35,611 nucleotides of DNA from Rhodospirillaceae bacterium. GTDB lineage: Bacteria > Pseudomonadota > Alphaproteobacteria > DSM-16000 > Inquilinaceae. How positions within the stretch are numbered: the first letter of the stretch is position 1; each line of letters begins with the position of its first letter. The notes under the pieces were generated by a model. It worked only from the letters and a program-made list of their open reading frames with translations. It searched no databases and had not been told where the DNA came from. The stretch lies in NCBI GenBank assembly GCA_020638595.1, contig JACKIG010000035.1:1-35611 (forward strand), written 5' to 3'. The position numbers and the translations under genes are program-made. Shown one piece after another: positions 31,265 to 35,611 of this stretch.

Positions 31265-31662
31265 TGTGGCGTCTGCCCGAGCCGGCGCCCGTTGGCGCGG
31301 TAGACATAGCTGAGGATCTCGGCAACGGCGACCAGTGCGTCGACGGGTATCTCGTCCCCGATCTCCACCAGGCTCAGGATCTCCACCAGGTCGGCATCCT
31401 GTCGCACCTTGACGCCGTTCGCGAAGGCAAGCGCCAGGATCGCTTCGGCGACGGCGCCGTGCCCGGAGGCCACCACGCGCGGGGCGCTGTCCTTCGTCTC
31501 GTCATAGCTGAGCGCGACCGCCGCATTGCGAACGCTCGCCGGGCGGCCGGGCCGCTCGTCCTCGTCGCCGTTTTCGTTCCAGCCGGACACGGGGGCACGC
31601 GCTCCGCTCAATCGGGGCCAAATGGGGTTCGGTGTCGCCGCCGCTGCCGGCGCGACGGGCAC
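31261..31662 (-). CDS. FlhX: stand-alone FlhB C-terminal domain-like protein
   Basis: 133 residues, apparently starting at GTG 31662 (start uncertain, since this places the CtrA-type box only about 20 nt upstream and the first 40 residues look disordered). Residues about 48-125 align with the cytoplasmic end of FlhB in this window: AVALSYDETKDSAPRVVASG matches AIAMEYKPEMMAAPKVVAKG, and VDALVAVAEILSYVYRA matches PEHYKAVAEVISYVFKI. The NPTH cleavage motif and all membrane helices are absent. Such FlhX/YlqH-type proteins mimic the cleaved FlhB fragment and can support export. It begins the operon that also encodes fliO and fliP. Confidence 0.85.
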   Translation of the reverse strand: MPVAPAAAATPNPIWPRLSGARAPVSGWNENGDEDERPGRPASVRNAAVALSYDETKDSAPRVVASGHGAVAEAILALAFANGVKVRQDADLVEILSLVEIGDEIPVDALVAVAEILSYVYRANGRRLGQTPQ

Positions 31663-31680
31663 GAGTGTCGGGCCAGAGCG

Positions 31681-31695
31681 TTAACTATCATTTAA
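31681..31695. promoter_or_regulatory. CtrA-type box between flhX and flgB operons
   Basis: Exact TTAA-ctatcat-TTAA. It lies just before the flhX-type gene and 178 nt before flgB, so it could serve either of the divergent operons. Confidence 0.6.
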
Positions 31696-31777
31696 GCAAG
31701 CAGGCCCGGCCGGTCCGGCACCGCCGGTGACGGGCGGCGACAATCAGGCACAAATGCCGCAGGCGTCCCCGTTGCCC

Positions 31778-31792
31778 TTCAGCCTTTCTTAA
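31778..31792. promoter_or_regulatory. Near-consensus CtrA-type box upstream of flgB
   Basis: TTCA-gcctttc-TTAA, one mismatch, 81 nt before the flgB ATG. Closer to flgB than the exact box at 31681. Confidence 0.35.
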
Positions 31793-31873
31793 CGACGGCC
31801 CGTCATCCTGCGGCAAGGACGGGCGTGCAATCGTGCGCCCGGGGAGGATTTGCAGGGGGCGAGGGACAAGGGC

Positions 31874-32281
31874 ATGGACCTCAATCAGTTCGGCACGTTC
31901 CGGATGATCGCCGGCAGACTGGATTGGCTGAGTCAGCGCCAGGTCGTGCTGGCGCAGAACATCGCCAATGCCGACACGCCCGGCTATCAGGCCCAGGACA
32001 TCCAGCCCTTTGCCGATGTGGTCGCACGGACCATGCCGGGGCAACTGACGCCGGCACAGACGCAGGCGGGCCATATGGCGGGGACGTCCGGCACGCCCGG
32101 GGCACGCGTATCGCCCCTGCGCAGCCCGTATGAGGTTTCACCCTCCGGCAACACGGTGGTGCTGGAGCAGCAGTTGATGCAGCTGACCGATACGGCGGCC
32201 CAGCACAGGCTGGCACTGAACCTGTATCGCAAGCATGTCGGGATGATCAAGATGGCGCTGGGACGCTCCGGCGGCAGTTGA
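31874..32281 (+). CDS. flgB: FlgB, proximal rod protein
   Basis: 135 residues. The family signature RLDWLSQRQVVLAQNIANAD, then TPGYQAQDIQPFADVV, is complete, and the C-terminal helix has HRLALNLYRKHVGMIKMAL. FlgB is a proximal rod component. ATG 31874 has GAGGG 8 nt upstream; an in-frame TTG at 31850 has its purine tract too close. It is the first gene of flgB-flgC-fliE-fliQ-fliR-flhB. Confidence 0.95.
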   Translation: MDLNQFGTFRMIAGRLDWLSQRQVVLAQNIANADTPGYQAQDIQPFADVVARTMPGQLTPAQTQAGHMAGTSGTPGARVSPLRSPYEVSPSGNTVVLEQQLMQLTDTAAQHRLALNLYRKHVGMIKMALGRSGGS

Positions 32282-32316
32282 TCGCCCACCGGCAGTAACG
32301 GCGCGAGGAGCCGACA

Positions 32317-32727
32317 ATGGATATGAGGATCCCCATCCAGATCGCGGCCGAAGGCATGCGGGCACAGGGGACGCGCATTCGTGTGGTGGCGGAGAACCTC
32401 GCCAATGCCGAAAGCACCGGGGCGACCCCGAACGACCTGCCCTATCGGCGGCAGACGGTGAGCTTCCGTGCGGTCATGGACCGCGCGCTCGGTGCCCAGA
32501 AGGTCGAAATCGCGGAGGTGGGCACCGACCCGTCCCCGTTCAGTCGGCGCTATATGCCGGGGCACCCCAGCGCCGACGAAGAAGGCTATGTCCAGTTTCC
32601 CAATGTATCGTCGCTTGTCGAAATGATGGACTTGCGAGAAGCGCAACGCAGTTACGAGGCCAACCTGAACGTGATCACCACGGCTCGGTCCATGCTGATG
32701 GACACCCTCGATCTTCTGCGGTCGTGA
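32317..32727 (+). CDS. flgC: FlgC, proximal rod protein
   Basis: 136 residues. Rod signature IQIAAEGMRAQGTRIRVVAE, then NLANAESTGATPNDLPYRRQ, and the C-terminal DLREAQRSYEANLNVITTAR are all typical of FlgC. A segment YMPGHPSADEEGYVQFPNV in the middle matches the family. GAGGAG lies 7 nt upstream of the start. The gap after flgB is 35 nt. Confidence 0.96.
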   Translation: MDMRIPIQIAAEGMRAQGTRIRVVAENLANAESTGATPNDLPYRRQTVSFRAVMDRALGAQKVEIAEVGTDPSPFSRRYMPGHPSADEEGYVQFPNVSSLVEMMDLREAQRSYEANLNVITTARSMLMDTLDLLRS

Positions 32728-32769
32728 TCTGCGGCGAAGAGGCAACAATCCGATCTTGGAGGGGAGTAG

Positions 32770-33081
32770 ATGGTAGCGCAGATCGCACAGGCCGCAGCGG
32801 CCTATGCCAACGTCGCAGGGCGGGTCGCCGGACCCGGACTGGAAGCCCGCGACCGCCTGCCGAATGTCGACTTCGGCAATCTTGTGCGCGACAGCATCGG
32901 CGGCGCGATGGAAGCCGGCCGGGCGGCCGAGGTGATGTCCGGTGAGGCACTGATGGGCCGCGCCGACATCGCCGATGTCGTCATGGCGGTCAACAATGCC
33001 GAAACATCCTTGCAGACGATCGTCAGCATCCGCGACAAGATGATCGACGCCTATCAGCAGATCGTCCGCATGCCGATCTGA
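32770..33081 (+). CDS. fliE: FliE, MS ring-rod junction protein
   Basis: 103 residues. The FliE core is present: NLVRDSIGGAMEAGRAAEVM, then ADIADVVMAVNNAETSLQTI and VSIRDKMIDAYQQIVRMPI at the C-terminus. FliE sits between the export gate/MS ring and the rod and is among the first proteins exported. GGAGGGGAG ends about 3 nt before ATG 32770. Confidence 0.96.
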   Translation: MVAQIAQAAAAYANVAGRVAGPGLEARDRLPNVDFGNLVRDSIGGAMEAGRAAEVMSGEALMGRADIADVVMAVNNAETSLQTIVSIRDKMIDAYQQIVRMPI

Positions 33082-33132
33082 CCTCTGCCGCTGCGGCGGC
33101 AGGCGTGGCGACCGCGTCAGGAGAATCCCGAC

Positions 33133-33402
33133 ATGGGAATGCTGGAGGTCATCGATATCGGCCGGGAGGCGCTGTCAACGGCACTGACCATTGCCGCGCC
33201 CGTGATGGTGATCGCGTTGATCACCGGCTTGTCGATCGCGCTGTTCCAGGCCTTGACGCAGATCCAGGAGATGACGCTGACCTTCGTCCCGAAGATCATC
33301 GTCATGTTCGTGGCGATCATGATCCTGCTGCCGTTCATGCTGACCACGCTGATCGGCTTCACGCAGGGCATTTTCGACCGGATCTCGGCATTCGGGGCGT
33401 GA
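33133..33402 (+). CDS. fliQ: FliQ, flagellar export gate protein
   Basis: 89 residues with two membrane helices (TALTIAAPVMVIALITGLSI and VPKIIVMFVAIMILLPFMLT) joined by the conserved FQALTQIQEMTLTFVPK turn. FliQ surrounds FliP/FliR in the export gate. AGGAG lies about 9 nt before the start. The length is standard for the family. Confidence 0.97.
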   Translation: MGMLEVIDIGREALSTALTIAAPVMVIALITGLSIALFQALTQIQEMTLTFVPKIIVMFVAIMILLPFMLTTLIGFTQGIFDRISAFGA

Positions 33403-33469
33403 CCGCGGGCGGCGGCGGGACGGATGTGCGCGGACGCCGGCAGGCAGCGGGCCTGCCGGCCGCTGCGCT

Positions 33470-34261
33470 GTGGCGCAATGGGCGGGATCCCTTGACCTGA
33501 TGCTTGGGACGGTCCTGGTCGACGATCTCTTCCGGTTCATGCTGGCCTTCATGCGGATCGGGTCGGCATTCATGGTCATGCCCGGCATCGGTGCGGCGAT
33601 GGTCACGCCCCGCATCCGGCTGCTGCTGGCGCTGACCACGACCTTCGTCGTGCTGCCGGCGATCGCCGGCAGCCTGCCGGCGATGCCGGGGTCGGCGATC
33701 GAACTCTCGGTCCTGGTGGGGGGGGAGATCATCATCGGCCTGTTCATCGGCTACGTGACCCGGCTGATGCTGACGGCGCTGGAGGTGGCGGGCACCGTCG
33801 TGGCCTTCACGACCAGCCTGTCCAATGCCGCCGTCTTCAACCCGGCCGCGTCCGAGCAGTCGCCGGTGATCGCGTCGTTCCTGGTGCTGATGGGGATGCT
33901 GCTGGTCTTCGTCACCGACCTGCATCACCTGATGCTGATGGCCGTCGTCGAAAGCTACGAGGTGTTCGTGCCGGCGGCGGCACTGCCCGTCGGTGACATG
34001 GCCGAAGCCGTGACGCAGCTTGTGGCCCGCAGCTTCGTCCTGGGTGTGGAACTTGCCGCACCCTTCATCGTCGTGGCGATGATCTTCCAGATCTGCATCG
34101 GCCTGATTGCCCGCCTGATGCCCCAGCTGATGATCTTCTTCATCGCCATGCCGGTGCAGATCATGCTGGGGTTCGTCGTGCTGTCGGTCGTGCTGTCGGC
34201 GCTTCTCTTGGTCTGGCTCGGCACCTTGCAGGACGGTCTCGTGACCTACCTGGCCATGTGA
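33470..34261 (+). CDS. fliR: FliR, flagellar export gate protein
   Basis: 263 residues from ATG 33470, or 253 from ATG 33500. Neither has a clear ribosome site; the FliR family usually begins near MLGTVLVDDLFRFMLAFMRI, which favours 33500. Conserved parts include RIGSAFMVMPGIGAAMVTPR, GGEIIIGLFIGYVTRLMLTA and FIAMPVQIMLGFVVLSVVLS. About six hydrophobic helices are visible. FliR completes the FliP/FliQ/FliR gate. It lies 67 nt after fliQ and 19 nt before flhB. Confidence 0.95.
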   Translation: MAQWAGSLDLMLGTVLVDDLFRFMLAFMRIGSAFMVMPGIGAAMVTPRIRLLLALTTTFVVLPAIAGSLPAMPGSAIELSVLVGGEIIIGLFIGYVTRLMLTALEVAGTVVAFTTSLSNAAVFNPAASEQSPVIASFLVLMGMLLVFVTDLHHLMLMAVVESYEVFVPAAALPVGDMAEAVTQLVARSFVLGVELAAPFIVVAMIFQICIGLIARLMPQLMIFFIAMPVQIMLGFVVLSVVLSALLLVWLGTLQDGLVTYLAM

Positions 34262-34280
34262 CCGGGCGGAAGGGGACGCC

Positions 34281-35363
34281 ATGGCAGAAGCAGGCGACGA
34301 CAGCCAAAAGACCGAGGAACCGACAAGTCGAAAGCTCAGCCAGGCCCGGGAACGCGGCCAGGTCGCGCAATCGCAGGAAATCAAGCACCTCTTTGTCCTT
34401 TTCGGCGCCTTGATGCTGGTGGGGGTGTTCGCGCCGATCGCCAGCCGCCACATGGTCGAAGGCCTCTACGGCTTTCTGTCCAACCTTCACCGCATCCGCA
34501 CCGATGCCGGATCATTGCAGCAGATGCTGGCCCAGGGCATCGGCGACGTCACCCTGGTGCTGGCCGTGCCGCTGATCATGTTCATCGTCCTGGCGATCGC
34601 GGCATCGGTGGTTCAGTTCGGCTTCCTCTTCCAGACGGAATCGATGAAGCCGGAGCTGAGCAAGCTGAACCCGTTGAGCGGCGTGAAGCGGCTGTTCTCC
34701 ATGCGCTCGCTGACGGAGCTGCTGAAAGGCATCGTCAAGATCAGCATCGTCGCCGTCGCCGCGTTTCTCGTGCTGCGGCCGGAGATGGGCGGCCTGGACA
34801 GCCTGCCGGGCACGGATGCCGAGTCCATCATCTCGCGGGTGTGGGAACTTTCGCTGCATGTCCTGATTGCCGTCACCGCGGTGATGGCGGCGGTGGCCAT
34901 GGCCGATTTCATCTACCAGAAGCACACGTTCCTGAAGCAGCAGCGCATGACGAAGCAGGAGGTCAGGGACGAGCACAAGCAGAGCGAAGGCGATCCCCTG
35001 GTGAAAGGGCGGATCCGCCGCATCCGCATGCAGCGCGCGCGCAAGCGCATGATGGCGGCCGTGCCGACGGCCGATGTCGTCGTCACCAACCCGACCCATT
35101 TCGCGATCGCCATGGAATACAAGCCCGAGATGATGGCGGCACCGAAGGTGGTCGCCAAGGGCGTCGACCATGTGGCGATGAAGATACGCGAGCTCGCCGC
35201 CGAACATGGCATAGCGATCGTCGAAAATCCGCCGCTGGCCCGCGCCCTCTATCGGAATGTTGAAGTTGATGAATATATTCCGCCGGAGCACTATAAAGCC
35301 GTTGCCGAAGTGATTTCCTATGTCTTCAAGATCCAGCAACGCGCGATGCCGAGAACGCGATGA
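34281..35363 (+). CDS. flhB: FlhB, export switch protein
   Basis: 360 residues. Start region SQKTEEPTSRKLSQARERGQ is the FlhB signature. Four membrane helices span about 35-210. The cytoplasmic domain has the linker QRMTKQEVRDEHKQSEGDP and the self-cleavage motif NPTH at 270-273, where the switch from rod/hook to filament substrates takes place. The end VDEYIPPEHYKAVAEVISYV is standard. GGAAGGGGA lies 5 nt upstream. It closes the flgB operon. A separate FlhB-C-like protein is encoded at 31261. Confidence 0.97.
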   Translation: MAEAGDDSQKTEEPTSRKLSQARERGQVAQSQEIKHLFVLFGALMLVGVFAPIASRHMVEGLYGFLSNLHRIRTDAGSLQQMLAQGIGDVTLVLAVPLIMFIVLAIAASVVQFGFLFQTESMKPELSKLNPLSGVKRLFSMRSLTELLKGIVKISIVAVAAFLVLRPEMGGLDSLPGTDAESIISRVWELSLHVLIAVTAVMAAVAMADFIYQKHTFLKQQRMTKQEVRDEHKQSEGDPLVKGRIRRIRMQRARKRMMAAVPTADVVVTNPTHFAIAMEYKPEMMAAPKVVAKGVDHVAMKIRELAAEHGIAIVENPPLARALYRNVEVDEYIPPEHYKAVAEVISYVFKIQQRAMPRTR

Positions 35364-35495
35364 CCGGAGCACTGTTCGAATGACCGGTTGCCCCCCGCAT
35401 CCTGCCGGCCTTGTTTCGGATGGATGCCGCAGGCCTTGCGGTGTTCTGCAATCTTGCATGCCTGCGATCCGGCCCCCGTCCTGCGGCGTCACGGC

Positions 35496-35611
35496 ATGAA
35501 CGCCTCCACCTCCATCGCCGGCGTGTCGCGGTCGGCGTCGCCACCCTCGCCGGCGCGGTTCACCGGGCTGTCCGTCGCCGCGTGGCTGTGCGCCCTGGCG
35601 ATGACGGCGGT
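35496..35611 (+). CDS. Start of a membrane protein, by synteny probably CckA sensor kinase (partial)
   Basis: Only 38 codons are visible: an Ser/Pro-rich N-terminus (MNASTSIAGVSRSASPPSPA) then a hydrophobic stretch (LSVAAWLCALAMTA) that looks like the first membrane helix. No domain is visible. In Caulobacter and many relatives the gene after flhB is cckA, the hybrid kinase that controls CtrA, so that identity is inferred from order only. The intervening 132 nt after flhB has no clear terminator. Confidence 0.4.
   Translation, partial: MNASTSIAGVSRSASPPSPARFTGLSVAAWLCALAMTA

Noticed and set aside
31746..31761. AGGCACA-N4-CCGCA, sigma-54-like sequence before flgB
   Set aside because: Four mismatches from consensus, and GG-N10-GC is common by chance in GC-rich DNA. 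The CtrA-type boxes are better candidates for this operon.
1..35611. CRISPR array, insertion sequence, prophage or plasmid genes
   Set aside because: None seen: no spaced direct repeats, no transposase, integrase or phage genes. The only tandem repeat is the in-frame one in motE.

Overview
The window is about 35.6 kb of GC-rich DNA that is almost entirely a flagellar and motility cluster. Several features point to an alphaproteobacterium, probably of the Rhodospirillales/Rhodovibrionales type: short flagellin with flbT and flaF, the CtrA inhibitor sciP, fliX, the MotE-type protein, the DUF6468-type gene after fliM, and TTAA-N7-TTAA (CtrA-type) boxes. I cannot name a genus. The gene order around flgF-flgG-flgA-flgH, dksA, fliX and flgI, and the run flgB-flgC-fliE-fliQ-fliR-flhB ending in a probable cckA, resembles Caulobacter-type layouts.

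Layout. 1-2091 (-): end-truncated TPR protein with a glycosyltransferase-like C-terminus. 2267-4182 (+): flagellin, terminator, flbT, flaF and an 84-aa orphan. 4249-5760 (-): second TPR glycosyltransferase. 5858-6226 (-): a distant FlaF-like protein, divergent from sciP (6557-6883, +). 6977-16736 (-): one long run read as flgI, rod-binding protein, FlgN-like chaperone, fliK, flgD, flgE, flgK, flgL and an FkbM methyltransferase. 17070-18093 (+): fliX and dksA. 18240-21399 (-): flgF-flgG-flgA-flgH. 21690-29523 (+): fliL, fliM, DUF6468-type gene, motE, cheY, cheZ and a 1,099-residue exported TPR protein. 29523-29632: two long palindromes. 29846-31662 (-): flhX, a small orphan, fliO and fliP. 31874-35363 (+): flgB, flgC, fliE, fliQ, fliR, flhB. 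The start of a membrane protein, by synteny probably cckA, runs off the right end.

How it fits together. The genes supply the rod, L and P rings, hook, junctions, filament, part of the export gate (FliO, FliP, FliQ, FliR, FlhB), the FliM switch protein with CheY/CheZ, and regulators (SciP, FliX, FlbT, FlaF). Absent here, so presumably elsewhere: fliF, fliG, fliH, fliI, fliN, flhA, motA, motB, fliD, flbD and ctrA itself. Five exact CtrA-type boxes and three one-mismatch versions lie in this window, nearly all in divergent or leading intergenic regions. Sigma-54-like -24/-12 elements precede flgF and flgE. This fits a CtrA to FliX to sigma-54 hierarchy.

The least conventional parts are an exact CtrA box inside flbT built on two adjacent TTA codons, the FlaF-like second gene, the 2 x 72-bp repeat in motE, the QDEIDxLL peptide shared by FliM and CheZ, and the large exported beta-plus-TPR protein beside motE.
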